A DNA stretch of 64,000 nucleotides from Xanthomonas arboricola pv. populi (GTDB lineage Bacteria; Pseudomonadota; Gammaproteobacteria; Xanthomonadales; Xanthomonadaceae). The notes beneath the pieces were generated by a model. That model had not been told where the DNA came from. It ran no database searches and worked only from the letters and a program-made list of their open reading frames with translations. The position numbers and the translations under genes were made by a program. The DNA is taken from positions 227,494-291,493 of the forward strand of contig NZ_MDEB01000005.1 in the NCBI RefSeq assembly GCF_002939945.1, written 5' to 3'. Below are positions 28,275 to 37,832 of the stretch, one piece after another; the stretch's first letter is position 1, and each line of letters begins with the position of its first letter.

Positions 28275-31055
28275 TTGGAAACGATGATTGGGTTGGTGGT
28301 GCTGTTGCTGCTTGCGGTGCCGGTCGGGTTGGTGATCGCCCTGGTGTGGATCGCCGGGCTGCGGCGGCGCGTGGGTGCGCTGGAACAGCGGCTCGCGCAA
28401 TGGCAGGCCAGCGGCGCAGGGGGCGCGGACGCCGCGGCGGTGCACAGGCAAGCGCCAGCGCCAGTCAATGCATGGGAGCCGCAACAGGCGTCAGACCTCG
28501 GCATGTCTGCGTCTGGCGAGCCTGAGGCGCCTCGCGCAGCAGATCTGCAAGCCGCGCGGTCGCCGACGCCGGTCGCGCCAATGCCGAGACCGATGCCGCC
28601 ATCGTTGCCGGCAGAAGCTCCCGCATCGTCGTCGGCGCGCGGCGCAGTCGACGCACCGGCCTTGATCGCTGCGCCTGCCGCGTTCGAGCAGCAAGCGCAC
28701 GACGTCCCCTCCGGACCAGGCCCGCTGGCGCGCGTGGCCAGCGCAGTGAAGCGCTGGTTCACCGAAGGCAATGTGCCGGTCAAGGTCGGCATGCTGGTGT
28801 TGCTGGCCGGTGTGGCGTCGCTGTTGAAGTACGCCAGCGACCAGGGCTGGATGCGCATGCCGATCGAGCTGCGGCTGGCCGGCATCAGTGTGCTGGCGCT
28901 CGCCGGCCTGGTCCTGGGCTGGAAGCAGCGGCTGCAACGGCCCGGCTTTGCGTTGGCGTTGCAGGGCGGGGCCATCGGCGGCTTGCTGCTGACGGTGTTT
29001 GCCGCGTTCAAGTTGTATGGGCTGCTCGGCGCAGGCCTGGCGATGGGCATCAGCGTGGTGCTGATCGCGGGCATGTGCGTGCTGGCGGTGGTGCAGGATT
29101 CGCGCACGCTGGCGGTGCTGGGTGTGCTGGCCGGCTTCCTTGCGCCGATCTGGCTGTCCACCGGCAGCGGCAATCATGTCGCGCTGTTTTCGTACTACGC
29201 AGTGCTCAATGCCGGCATCGTGGCGATCGCCTGGACGCGTCCGTGGCGGGTGCTGAACCTGCTCGGATTCGCCTTCACCTTCGGCATCGGCACGCTGTGG
29301 GGCGCGCTGCAATACACCCCGGCGAAATTCGCCACGACCGAGCCGTTCCTGCTGTTGTTCTTCGCCATGTATGTGGCGATTCCGGTACTGCATGCGCGGC
29401 GTGGCGATGGCAGTGCGGGCAAGCGCATCGACGGCAGCCTGCTGTTCGGCACACCGCTGGTGGCGTTCGCGTTGCAGGCGCGCCTGCTGGATGGCGAGCG
29501 CTTGCCGCTGGCGCTATGCGCGTTGGCGGTGGCTGCGCTATACGCGGGTCTGGCCAGCTGGTTGCTGCGGCGTGCCTCCACACGTTTGCTGGGCCAGGCG
29601 CATGCGATGTTGGCCGTCGGCTTTGCCACCCTGGCGGTGCCGCTGGCCTTGTCGGCGCGTGCCACCGCCAGCGTCTTCGCGCTCGAAGGCGCCGGTCTGC
29701 TGTGGCTGGGGCTGCGGCAGGGGCGTCGGATCTCGCAGTTCAGCGGGGTGGCGTTGCAGTTGCTGGCGGCCGTCGGTGTCGCGTTCGGTGTGGATGCGTG
29801 GCGTTACGACGCAGTGGCGGTGGCCAATGCCACCTGCATGAGCACCTTGCTGCTTGCGCTGGCCGGCTGGGCCAGTGCCTGGTTCCTGCGCGACGCAGGG
29901 CAGCCGCGCCGCGCGCTGGTGGCGTACCTGTGGGGGCTGGGCTGGTGGACGCTGTGCGGTGTGCACGAGATCCTGCGCTTTGCCGACGACCTGCGCAGCG
30001 AGCCGGATCTGCTGCTGGGCTTTGTCGCGCTCAGCGTGTGGCTGGCCGCCGAGGTGCATCGGCGTCGCCCGGCAACGGCGCTGGTGTGGACGGCGATGGT
30101 CGGGCTGGCGCTGGCTGCGCCGCTGGCGCTGTGGCAACGCCATGCGCATACGCAACCGTTCGCGCATTGGGGGGCGCTGGCCTGGTTGGCGTTCGCCGTG
30201 GCCGGCACGCGCGCCCTTTGGTGCCTGCGCAGGCAGCACGGCGCCGGCGCGGTGGCCGCACAGTTCGTCTGGTGGCTGCTATGGCCGCTGGTGGTCTCGT
30301 TGGGCGTGGCTTGGCTGGCCGATACGTTCATGCTGGCAAATGGCTGGCGGTGCGCCTTGCTGGCCGCGCCCTGGCTGATCGTGGCGGCGGTGGGGCTGTT
30401 GCGTTGGCCGTGGCTGGCGTGGCCGCAGGGTGCCGGCTTCGATCGGGCACGCAATGCCTTGCTGGGCTGTGTGTTCGCGGTACTGGGCATCGGTTGGCTG
30501 ATCGTGCTGCTGGACCCGGTGAGCGCAGCGCCATTGCCGTGGCTGCCCTTGCTCAACCCGGCCGAGCTGGCGCAACTGGCGGTGCTGGCCTTGCTGGCGC
30601 GTTGGGGCTGGTCTGCGCAGGCGCCGTTGGCCGTGCAACGGTGGCGGGTCACTACGCTGGGCGTGTCGGGCTGGGCCTTGATCACCGGCAGCACCTTGCA
30701 CAGCGTGCATCACTGGGGTGGTGTGGCGTGGGATGCCGGGCTGATCGGCGCGACCCTGTCGCAGACCAGCCTGACCATCGTGTGGAGCGTGCTGGGCGTG
30801 CTGGGCTGGGTGATCGGCTCGCGGCGCGGTCAGCGAGGGCTATGGCTGGGTGGGGCGTTGTTGATGGGCCTGGTGCTGGCCAAGCTGGTGTTGGTCGACC
30901 GCCAGCATCTGGGCAATCTGCTCGGTATCGGCTCGTTCATGGCCTATGGCCTGTTGTGCACCGTGGTGGGCTATCTGGCACCGGCGCCGCCGCGCCAGCT
31001 GGTGGCCGAAGAGCAGGCTGTCGGAGACGATGGCGTGGACAAGGATCAGGCATGA
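28275..31055 (+). CDS. DUF2339 multi-spanning membrane protein
   Basis: A 926-residue inner-membrane protein. A single N-terminal helix (METMIGLVVLLLL...) leads into a short coiled segment (RRVGALEQRLAQ) and an Ala/Pro-rich cytoplasmic linker to about residue 150. About 24 further transmembrane helices follow, typical of DUF2339. Function is not known for the family; the fold suggests a transporter or lipid-related scaffold. TTG at 28275 is taken as start because AGGGG lies 7 nt upstream; an ATG at 28284 lacks a well-spaced site. The stop overlaps the next gene's ATG (ATGA), so it is coupled to the DUF3999 protein. Confidence 0.85.
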   Translation: METMIGLVVLLLLAVPVGLVIALVWIAGLRRRVGALEQRLAQWQASGAGGADAAAVHRQAPAPVNAWEPQQASDLGMSASGEPEAPRAADLQAARSPTPVAPMPRPMPPSLPAEAPASSSARGAVDAPALIAAPAAFEQQAHDVPSGPGPLARVASAVKRWFTEGNVPVKVGMLVLLAGVASLLKYASDQGWMRMPIELRLAGISVLALAGLVLGWKQRLQRPGFALALQGGAIGGLLLTVFAAFKLYGLLGAGLAMGISVVLIAGMCVLAVVQDSRTLAVLGVLAGFLAPIWLSTGSGNHVALFSYYAVLNAGIVAIAWTRPWRVLNLLGFAFTFGIGTLWGALQYTPAKFATTEPFLLLFFAMYVAIPVLHARRGDGSAGKRIDGSLLFGTPLVAFALQARLLDGERLPLALCALAVAALYAGLASWLLRRASTRLLGQAHAMLAVGFATLAVPLALSARATASVFALEGAGLLWLGLRQGRRISQFSGVALQLLAAVGVAFGVDAWRYDAVAVANATCMSTLLLALAGWASAWFLRDAGQPRRALVAYLWGLGWWTLCGVHEILRFADDLRSEPDLLLGFVALSVWLAAEVHRRRPATALVWTAMVGLALAAPLALWQRHAHTQPFAHWGALAWLAFAVAGTRALWCLRRQHGAGAVAAQFVWWLLWPLVVSLGVAWLADTFMLANGWRCALLAAPWLIVAAVGLLRWPWLAWPQGAGFDRARNALLGCVFAVLGIGWLIVLLDPVSAAPLPWLPLLNPAELAQLAVLALLARWGWSAQAPLAVQRWRVTTLGVSGWALITGSTLHSVHHWGGVAWDAGLIGATLSQTSLTIVWSVLGVLGWVIGSRRGQRGLWLGGALLMGLVLAKLVLVDRQHLGNLLGIGSFMAYGLLCTVVGYLAPAPPRQLVAEEQAVGDDGVDKDQA

Positions 31056-32410
31056 GATCGAGGCAATGGGGATGGCTGTTGCTGGTGCCGCTAATGGCGC
31101 AGGCGGCCGATGTGCGCCAGGACTATCGTCAACAGTGGCCGCTGGAGGCGGCCGGTTCGGACGCCGGTATGTATCAGCTGCGGTTGAACGCGGCGATCTA
31201 TCGCAGCGCCCATGACGCGGCGCTGCGCGATGTCACGGTGATCGACGCGCGTGGCGAGGAGATGCCGGCCGCGCTATTGCCGGTGGATGCCGCGCCGGCT
31301 GCCGCGCCGCGTCGGCAACGCCTGCCCTTGTTCGCGCTGCCGGCCGGTGTGGCGCCTGCCAACGGCGATCTGCAGCTGATCGCCGAACGCGATGCCAGTG
31401 GCGCGGTGCGTCGGCTGGAAGGCCGCTTCGCCACCGGCACCGCTGCCGTTGCAGGCGCCGGTGGCAGCTGGCTGATCGATGCCAGCGCGTTGCGCGATCG
31501 TCCGCGTGCGCTGTGGCTGGACTGGGATGGCAATACGCCGGTGCAGGCCCGGCTGCGTGTGGAAGGCAGCGACGATCTGCGCGTCTGGCGCGTGCTCGCC
31601 GCCGATGCCACCGTGATGGCGCTGGACAATCGGGCGCAGCGTCTGCAGCAGCGTCGCATCGCGTTGGACGATGGCGCGCGTTATCTGCGTTTCGTGCCGG
31701 TGTCGGGCGATCTGCCGGCCTTGCGCGTGGTCGATGCGGAACTGGAAGGCGTCTCCGCGCCCCTGCAATCGCAGTGGCTGGAATTGCCGGGCACTGCGCA
31801 GGACAAGGCGGTGGTGTATGCCTTGCCTGGGCGCTTTCCGATCACCCAGGTCGATGTCAGCGGCGGTCGGGCCGAGGCGATCGAATGGCTCGTGGAAAGC
31901 CGTGATGCCGACGACGCGCCGTGGCTGCAACGTGCCGGGCCGTGGTTGGCGTATCGTCTGGGTACTGGCACCGCCGCTGCGTCGCCGCCGCAACAGTTGT
32001 CGGCCCCGGTGCGCGACCGTCAGTGGCGGTCGCTCGCCGTACAAGGGCGCAGCACTGCGATGCCGTCGCTGCGTCTTGGCTACCAGCCGGAGCGGATGAT
32101 GTTCCTCGCACAGGGGCAGCCGCCGTATGCGGTGGTCGCGGGCAGCGCGCGGGTGCAACGTGGCGACGCGCCCCTGGCCTCGATGCTGCAGGCACTGCGC
32201 CACGAACGCGGGGCGCAATGGCAACCGGCGCAGGCCAACGTCGCCGCGCAGGCACAGCCGTTGGCCGGCGATGCCGCGCTGCAGCCGGCCGCCACACCGC
32301 GCGACTGGAAGCGCTGGTTGCTATGGGCGCTGCTGGTCGGCGGCGCCTTGCTGGTCGGTGGTTTCGCCGTGAGTCTGCTGCGCAGCTCGGCGGCCAGTCG
32401 CAGCCCCTGA
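31052..32410 (+). CDS. DUF3999 exported/membrane-anchored protein
   Basis: A 452-residue protein with a signal peptide (MRSRQWGWLLLVPLMAQA), a large beta-rich periplasmic part and a single C-terminal helix (about 425-443, WLLWALLVGGALLVGGFAV). The pattern matches DUF3999, a family of unknown function usually encoded next to DUF2339, as here with a 4-bp overlap. The translation is coupled, so the two probably form one envelope complex (inference). The frame extends far upstream inside the DUF2339 gene, but only the ATG at 31052 yields a signal peptide. Confidence 0.85.
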   Translation: MRSRQWGWLLLVPLMAQAADVRQDYRQQWPLEAAGSDAGMYQLRLNAAIYRSAHDAALRDVTVIDARGEEMPAALLPVDAAPAAAPRRQRLPLFALPAGVAPANGDLQLIAERDASGAVRRLEGRFATGTAAVAGAGGSWLIDASALRDRPRALWLDWDGNTPVQARLRVEGSDDLRVWRVLAADATVMALDNRAQRLQQRRIALDDGARYLRFVPVSGDLPALRVVDAELEGVSAPLQSQWLELPGTAQDKAVVYALPGRFPITQVDVSGGRAEAIEWLVESRDADDAPWLQRAGPWLAYRLGTGTAAASPPQQLSAPVRDRQWRSLAVQGRSTAMPSLRLGYQPERMMFLAQGQPPYAVVAGSARVQRGDAPLASMLQALRHERGAQWQPAQANVAAQAQPLAGDAALQPAATPRDWKRWLLWALLVGGALLVGGFAVSLLRSSAASRSP

Positions 32411-32734
32411 AGACGACGTGCGTCGCACGGCGGTTTGCCGCTGCGGCGCGAAGGTCCGACAATGGGCATCCCCCGTCGCCAAGGCAGCCGCATTGCCCGT
32501 CGTCTTCGACCGACCATCCCCCGCATCGCCAGCCGTATGGGCGGCGACACGCGGACAGGCAAGCGGCAATCTCCGCGACCTGCACGCGGGCCAGACTCAC
32601 GTCGTGCGGCTGCTCCCAGGGCGTCGTCTGCCCGCGCAGCGCCCAGACACTGGCGCCACGTGCACCAGCCGCCTTTTCGATTCCCCAATCCCGATTCCCC
32701 AATCCCCAATCCCCAGACCTAGCGAGCTGACCCC
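32411..32734. other. Intergenic region upstream of pgk
   Basis: About 320 bp with no supported gene. A GGGAATC-type repeat (32678-32714) ends 20 bp before the pgk start, so it lies in the leader or at the promoter. No clear -35/-10 pair was found. Confidence 0.5.
32678..32714 (-). repeat. GGGAATC-type repeat, single arm
   Basis: Tandem CGATTCC/CCAATCC units (GGGAATC on the minus strand), the same family and orientation as at 26221-26260. It lies directly upstream of pgk. Confidence 0.75.
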
Positions 32735-33910
32735 ATGTCCATCGTCCGCATGACCGACCTCGATCTCTCCGGCAAGCGCGTGCTGATCCGCCAGGATCTC
32801 AACGTGCCGATCGACAACGGCCAGATCACCTCCGAGCAGCGCATCACCGCCTCGGTGCCCACCATCCAACTGGCGCTGGAAAAGGGCGCCGCGGTGATGG
32901 TCACCTCGCACCTGGGCCGCCCCAAGGAAGGCAGCTGGACCGAAGAAGATTCGCTGGCGCCGGTGGCCGCGCGCCTGACCGCGCTGCTGGGCGTCGACGT
33001 GCCGCTGGTGCGCGACTGGGTCGATGGCGTGGAGGTGGCGCCGGGCCAGGTGGTACTGCTGGAAAACTGCCGCATGAACGTCGGCGAGGGCAAGGACGAC
33101 GAGACCCTGGCGCGCAAGTACGCCGCGCTGTGCGATGTGTTCGTCATGGACGCCTTCGGCACCGCGCATCGCGCGCAGGCCTCCACCCATGGCGTGATCC
33201 GCTTCGCGCCGGTGGCTGCCGGTGGTCCGCTGTTGATGGCCGAACTCGATGCGCTGGCCAAGGCGCTGGACAACCCGGCCAAGCCGCTGCTGGCGATCGT
33301 GGCCGGCAGCAAGGTGTCCACCAAGCTGGAGCTGCTGTCCAACCTGGTCAACAAGGTCGACCAGCTGATCGTCGGCGGCGGCATCGCCAACACCTTCATC
33401 GCCGCGGCCGGGCATGACGTCGGCAAGTCCCTGAGCGAGCCGGATCTGATCCCCACCGCCAACCAGATCGTCGCCGATGCGAAAGTGCGCGGCGCGGAGA
33501 TTCCGTTGCCGACCGATGTGGTCGTCGCCAAGCAGTTCCTGCCCGATGCCGAGGCGACGGTGAAGTCGCTCGACGCCGTGGAGGCCGACGATCTGATTCT
33601 GGACATCGGCCCGCAGACCGCCGCGCGCTATGCCGAGCTGATCGCCAGCGCCGGCACCGTGGTGTGGAACGGGCCGGTCGGCGTGTTCGAGTTCGAGCCC
33701 TTCAGTCACGGCACCGAAACCCTGGCGCGTGCGATCGCCAGCTCCCAGGCATTCTCGATCGCCGGTGGCGGCGACACCCTGGCCGCCGTGGACAAGTACG
33801 ACATCGCCAAGGACGTCACCTACATCTCCACCGGCGGCGGCGCGTTCCTGGAGTTCCTGGAAGGCAAGACCTTGCCGGCGGTGGCGGCGCTCGAGGCGCG
33901 CGGCAAGTGA
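32735..33910 (+). CDS. pgk: Phosphoglycerate kinase
   Basis: Cytoplasmic glycolytic kinase making ATP and 3-phosphoglycerate from 1,3-bisphosphoglycerate. The 391-residue protein has the signature [19 protein letters not shown] near its start, SHLGRPKEG, then [14 protein letters not shown] and [13 protein letters not shown]. In the C-terminal lobe it has the nucleotide loop [13 protein letters not shown] and [14 protein letters not shown]. The length is standard. The ATG at 32735 is used; an ATG five codons later is possible. The stop overlaps the GTG start of a HAD phosphatase by 4 bp, so they are co-translated. Confidence 0.97.
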   Translation: MSIVRMTDLDLSGKRVLIRQDLNVPIDNGQITSEQRITASVPTIQLALEKGAAVMVTSHLGRPKEGSWTEEDSLAPVAARLTALLGVDVPLVRDWVDGVEVAPGQVVLLENCRMNVGEGKDDETLARKYAALCDVFVMDAFGTAHRAQASTHGVIRFAPVAAGGPLLMAELDALAKALDNPAKPLLAIVAGSKVSTKLELLSNLVNKVDQLIVGGGIANTFIAAAGHDVGKSLSEPDLIPTANQIVADAKVRGAEIPLPTDVVVAKQFLPDAEATVKSLDAVEADDLILDIGPQTAARYAELIASAGTVVWNGPVGVFEFEPFSHGTETLARAIASSQAFSIAGGGDTLAAVDKYDIAKDVTYISTGGGAFLEFLEGKTLPAVAALEARGK

Positions 33911-34554
33911 GTGCAGCCACGCTGTTCTTCGATCTGGACGGCACCCTGGTCGATTCGGAGCCGGGCATCGTCGCCAGCATCGTGCATGCCTTCGACGCGG
34001 TGGGCCAGCCGCGTCCGTCGCCGCAAACCCTGCGTGCGTGGATCGGCCCGCCGCTGCGCGACAGCTTCACCGACTGTTTTCCCGACGATCCGGCGCTGGT
34101 GCAGCGCGCACTGGCGGCGTATCGCGGGCGGTACGACGCGGTGGGCTGGACCGAACTGAGCGTATTCGACGGTATCGGTGAGGTCGTCATCGACCTGCAG
34201 CGCGCCGGCCATCGCCTGGCGGTGGTGACCTCCAAGAACGAGCGCTACGCGCGCCGCATCGTCGAGCATCTGCCGTTCGGTGCGTGCTTCGAGAACGTGA
34301 TCGGGGCCAGCGAAGACGGCGAGCGCCGCTTCAAACCGGACCTGATCGCCGAAGCATTGCGGCGCCTGGACATCGCCAAGACCGGCTGCGTGATGATCGG
34401 CGACCGTCGGATGGATATCGATGGCGCCAACCACCACGGCATCCATAGCATCGGCGTGTTGTGGGGGTTCGGCGATGAAGCCGAGTTGCGTGCCGCAGGT
34501 GCCGGCGCGATCGCGCACACGCCTGCCGGGTTGCGCGCCTTGATCGAGCCGTAG
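33907..34554 (+). CDS. HAD-superfamily phosphatase (phosphoglycolate phosphatase-like)
   Basis: A 215-residue HAD hydrolase. Motif I is [15 protein letters not shown] (catalytic Asp pair near residues 9 and 11). Motif II lies in AVVTSKN. Motif III and IV are at KPDLIAEAL and [16 protein letters not shown], with the cap domain inserted after motif I. It looks most like Gph/PGMB-type small-molecule phosphatases; the substrate is uncertain. The start is GTG at 33907, overlapping the pgk stop as GTGA. Linkage to pgk suggests clearing a glycolytic side product such as phosphoglycolate (inference). Confidence 0.88.
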   Translation: MSAATLFFDLDGTLVDSEPGIVASIVHAFDAVGQPRPSPQTLRAWIGPPLRDSFTDCFPDDPALVQRALAAYRGRYDAVGWTELSVFDGIGEVVIDLQRAGHRLAVVTSKNERYARRIVEHLPFGACFENVIGASEDGERRFKPDLIAEALRRLDIAKTGCVMIGDRRMDIDGANHHGIHSIGVLWGFGDEAELRAAGAGAIAHTPAGLRALIEP

Positions 34555-34898
34555 GCGTTACGAACAAAGCAGTTGCGCGCATCGTCAGACGAGCGCGGCC
34601 GGCGCTCGCCAGCGGGGAGCAGCACGTGCACGCTGCGAGGGTCTTGCAGCATCCGCGCTGCGACGGCCGCTCGACGCGTTCCAGTTGCCGTTGCGACCCG
34701 TGGGACCTTCACCGCTGCCGCGTTAGGGTGGCAGCCCACAGCAACAACCCGCCGCGCGCCCAGCGCGCTGCGGAAAGCGTACGTACTGTCCCGCACTGTC
34801 TACAGGACATGCCGGAATGCGAGGGTGGCTATGCCGCAATGCCATCCTCGGTAGGTGACGCGTGTGTTAAGTTTCGCGGCTTTTACAGGGAGGCCATC
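34555..34898. other. Intergenic region upstream of pyk
   Basis: About 340 bp with no supported gene and no terminator recognised after the HAD gene. The pyk frame continues upstream here, but its translation is Arg/His/Cys-rich and not protein-like. AGGGAGG at 34887-34893 is a strong ribosome binding site for pyk. Confidence 0.55.
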
Positions 34899-36365
34899 AT
34901 GAAAGAACGTCAACGCCGCACCAAGATCCTCGCCACGCTCGGACCGGCGACGGATCCGCCCGGTGTGCTGGACGCCTTGTTCAAGGCGGGCGTCAACGTG
35001 GTGCGCCTCAACTTCAGCCATGGCGACCCGTCCGGCCAGGCCAAGCGCGCTGCCGAAGTGCGCGCCGCGGCCGTGCGTGTCGGTGCCGAAGTCGGCATCC
35101 TGGCCGACCTGCCGGGCCCGAAGATCCGCGTCGAACGCTTTGCCGAAGGCAAGATCAAGCTGACCACCGGCGAGCGTTTCGACTTGTTGGCCGACCCCAA
35201 TGCGCCGGCCGGCGACCAGCATCAGGTCGGCGTCAGCTACCTCGGCCTGCCGCAGGACGTGGCCGCTGGCGACGTGCTGCTGCTGGACGATGGTCTGGTG
35301 CAGCTGCAGGTCACCGAGGTGCAGGGGCAGCGCATCGTCACCACCGTGCTCAACGATGGCGTGCTGTCCGATCGCAAGGGCCTGAACAAGCAGGGCGGCG
35401 GCCTGTCGCTGGGTGCGCTGACCGAGCGCGACAAGGAACTGATCGGCATCGTCGCCAAGATCGGTGTGGACTTCATCGCGGTGTCGTTCTGTCGCAACGC
35501 CGAAGACATGAATGACGCGCGCCGTATCGCCCGTCAGCACGGCTGCGATGCCGCGCTGGTGTCCAAGATCGAGCGCACCGAAGCGATCGAGAACCTGGTC
35601 GAGATCGTCGAAGCCTCCGACGTGGTGATGGTGGCGCGCGGCGATCTGGGCGTGGAAATCGGCGATGCCGAATTGCCCGGCCTGCAGAAGAAGATCATCC
35701 GCGAATCGCTGGCGCAGAACAAAGTGGTGATCACCGCCACGCAGATGCTGCAGTCGATGGTGGAAAGCCCGATCCCGACCCGCGCCGAAGTGCTCGACGT
35801 GGCCAACGCGGTCATCGACGGCACCGACGCGGTGATGCTCTCGGCCGAAACCGCGGCCGGCGCCTACCCGGTGCGTGCGGTGGAAGCGATGGCGCGCATC
35901 TGTCTGGGTGCCGAGCGCCAGTTCGAGTTCGACACCGACTTCGAAGCGGCGCAACGTAATCTGCAACGCGCCGACCAGGCGATCGCGATGGCGACCATGT
36001 TCCTGTCCGAGCACATCGGTCTGGCCGGCGTCGTTGCATTGACCGAATCCGGCGGCACGCCGCGTTACCTGTCGCGCTTCCGTTCCAACATGCCGATCTA
36101 CGCCTTCACCCGTCACGATGGCGCGCGCCGCCACATGGCGATGATGCGGGGCGTGTTCCCGATCAGCTTCGACAGCCGCGGCCTGACCCCCCGCGAAGCC
36201 GCACGTGCGGCGATCCGTCTGCTGGTGGAGAACGAGCGCATGGGACCTGGCGACCGCGTGGTGTTCACCAGCGGCGAGCACATGGAAACCCATGGCGCCA
36301 CCAACACGCTGCGTCTGCTGGAAGTGGGCGAAGACGGCCGCGCCAGCGGCCTGGGCGAGCTGTAA
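34899..36365 (+). CDS. pyk: Pyruvate kinase
   Basis: Cytoplasmic enzyme making pyruvate and ATP from phosphoenolpyruvate. The 488-residue protein starts RRTKILATLGPATDPP and has VVRLNFSHG, LADLPGPKIRVE and KIERTEAIENLVEIVEASDVVMVARGDLGVE with the active-site Lys and metal Glu/Asp. TATQMLQSM and GTDAVMLSAETAAGAYPV follow. The C-terminal domain is full length, so allosteric regulation is possible. The ATG at 34899 is fixed by the ideally spaced AGGGAGG upstream. The sequence is closer to the PykA type than PykF by overall impression only. Confidence 0.96.
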   Translation: MKERQRRTKILATLGPATDPPGVLDALFKAGVNVVRLNFSHGDPSGQAKRAAEVRAAAVRVGAEVGILADLPGPKIRVERFAEGKIKLTTGERFDLLADPNAPAGDQHQVGVSYLGLPQDVAAGDVLLLDDGLVQLQVTEVQGQRIVTTVLNDGVLSDRKGLNKQGGGLSLGALTERDKELIGIVAKIGVDFIAVSFCRNAEDMNDARRIARQHGCDAALVSKIERTEAIENLVEIVEASDVVMVARGDLGVEIGDAELPGLQKKIIRESLAQNKVVITATQMLQSMVESPIPTRAEVLDVANAVIDGTDAVMLSAETAAGAYPVRAVEAMARICLGAERQFEFDTDFEAAQRNLQRADQAIAMATMFLSEHIGLAGVVALTESGGTPRYLSRFRSNMPIYAFTRHDGARRHMAMMRGVFPISFDSRGLTPREAARAAIRLLVENERMGPGDRVVFTSGEHMETHGATNTLRLLEVGEDGRASGLGEL

Positions 36366-36666
36366 CGCCGGGGACCGCGCAGCGCGTGCTTTGTCGGTCG
36401 ACGCACGCGCTGCATCCACATCGTTGCGTATAAATATAAACACAGCGGCGGCCTGCGGGTCGCCGTTGTGCTGTGCGCGACATGGTCTGCATTGCGGTAC
36501 GCGCCTGCAGGCGCTCGCAGCGCGAAGCACGCGCATCATGCTGCGAGCCGCGCCACATATCTGTCATGCAGGACACGTGTAATCGGTTGCAGACATTCCG
36601 TGAAGGAATGTCTGCGACTTTCGTCGCTATACTTTCGTTCTCCCCCGCAGCTGCCACAGGAACTAC
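36366..36666. other. Intergenic region between pyk and fbaB
   Basis: About 300 bp. It holds an AT-rich patch at 36427-36442 and a GC-rich imperfect hairpin just after it without a T run. The promoter and 11-bp hairpin of fbaB are listed separately. No gene seen. Confidence 0.6.
36589..36633 (+). promoter_or_regulatory. Inverted repeat and -10 element upstream of fbaB
   Basis: GCAGACATTCC (36589-36599) and GGAATGTCTGC (36605-36615) are perfect 11-bp inverted arms around GTGAA. A good -10, TATACT, is at 36628-36633. A 17-bp spacer puts the -35 (GGAATG, poor) inside the right arm. The layout suits an operator covering the -35 region, so fbaB may be controlled by a dedicated regulator. Confidence 0.65.
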
Positions 36667-37671
36667 ATGAGCATCGAACAGCTTGCCGAAACCGCCCAGG
36701 CCATGGTCGCCCCGGGCAAGGGCATCATCGCCATCGACGAATCGACCAGCACGATCGCCAAGCGTTTTGCCAGCGTCGGCATCGAGAACATCGAAGAAAA
36801 CCGTCGCGCCTATCGCGAACTGCTGCTGACCACGCCCAAGCTGAGCGACTACATCTCCGGCGCGATCCTGTTCGACGAGACCATCCGTCAGAAGACCAAG
36901 GACGGCGTGCCGTTCGCCGAGTACATGACCGCCCACGGCATCATCCCGGGCATCAAGGTCGACAAGGGCGCGCAGCCGCTGGCCGGCATGCCGGGCGAGC
37001 TGGTCACCGAAGGTCTGGACGGTCTGCGCGCGCGTCTGGAGGAGTACTACACGCTGGGTGCGCGGTTCGCCAAGTGGCGTGCGGTCATCAACATCGGCGA
37101 AGACATCCCGTCAGGCACCTGCATCGAGGCCAACTCGCATGCGCTGGCGCGTTACGCTGCGCTGTGTCAGGAGCAGGGCCTGGTGCCGATGGTCGAGCCG
37201 GAAGTGATCATGGACGGCAACCACGACATCGAAACCTGCTACGAAGTCACCGAAGCCACGCTGCGTTCGCTGTTCGGTGCGCTGTATGAGCAGAATGTCG
37301 TACTCGAAGGCACCATCCTGAAGGCCTCGATGGTCATCTCCGGCAAGGGCTGCGAAGAGCAGGCCGGCGTCGAGGAGGTGGCCGAGTCCACCGTGATGTG
37401 CCTGAAGTCGACCGTGCCGGCGATCCTGCCGGGCATCGTGTTCCTGTCCGGCGGGCAGACCGACGAGCAGTCCACCGCCCACCTCAACGAGATGCACCAG
37501 CTCGGCAACCTGCCGTGGCCGCTGAGTTTTTCCTACGGCCGTGCGATGCAGCAGGCCGCACTCAAGTTGTGGGCCAAGGACATGACCGGCAACGTCGCCA
37601 AGGCGCAGCAGATCATCTATGAGCGCGCCAAGGAAAACGGCCTGGCCGCGCTGGGCAAGTGGAAGGGTTGA
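36667..37671 (+). CDS. fbaB: Class I fructose-bisphosphate aldolase
   Basis: A 334-residue cytoplasmic aldolase of the animal/plant-like class I type. GKGIIAIDESTSTIAKRF near the start and ENRRAYRELLLTTP are family blocks. The Schiff-base Lys is Lys219 in EGTILKASMV, equivalent to Lys229 of rabbit muscle aldolase. PGIVFLSGGQTDEQST and SFSYGRAMQQAALKLW are further typical blocks. It splits fructose 1,6-bisphosphate into two triose phosphates without a metal ion. The start has AGGA five bases upstream. A promoter with an unusual inverted repeat precedes the gene and a strong terminator follows. Confidence 0.95.
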   Translation: MSIEQLAETAQAMVAPGKGIIAIDESTSTIAKRFASVGIENIEENRRAYRELLLTTPKLSDYISGAILFDETIRQKTKDGVPFAEYMTAHGIIPGIKVDKGAQPLAGMPGELVTEGLDGLRARLEEYYTLGARFAKWRAVINIGEDIPSGTCIEANSHALARYAALCQEQGLVPMVEPEVIMDGNHDIETCYEVTEATLRSLFGALYEQNVVLEGTILKASMVISGKGCEEQAGVEEVAESTVMCLKSTVPAILPGIVFLSGGQTDEQSTAHLNEMHQLGNLPWPLSFSYGRAMQQAALKLWAKDMTGNVAKAQQIIYERAKENGLAALGKWKG

Positions 37672-37714
37672 TCGCCGTGCCGGACGCTTTGCGGCCGGAT
37701 CGAACGTAGCAAAG

Positions 37715-37745
37715 AACGCCGGCAGCGATGCCGGCGTTTTTGTTT
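37715..37745 (+). terminator. Intrinsic terminator of fbaB
   Basis: AACGCCGGCA (37715-37724) and TGCCGGCGTT (37729-37738) form a perfect 10-bp stem with a GCGA loop, then a T-rich tail. Confidence 0.92.
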
Positions 37746-37832
37746 GCGTGGATCGCGCGGCGCCTGCACAACTGCCCAAACGCAGCGAGCGCCTCGCGGC
37801 GCTCCTCATTGCCAACCCCTGCATCGCAGGTG

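Noticed and set aside
29075-31051. Upstream extension of the DUF3999 frame within the DUF2339 gene
   Set aside because: Only the portion from 31052 has a signal peptide and family-like sequence; the rest is a frame shadow of DUF2339.
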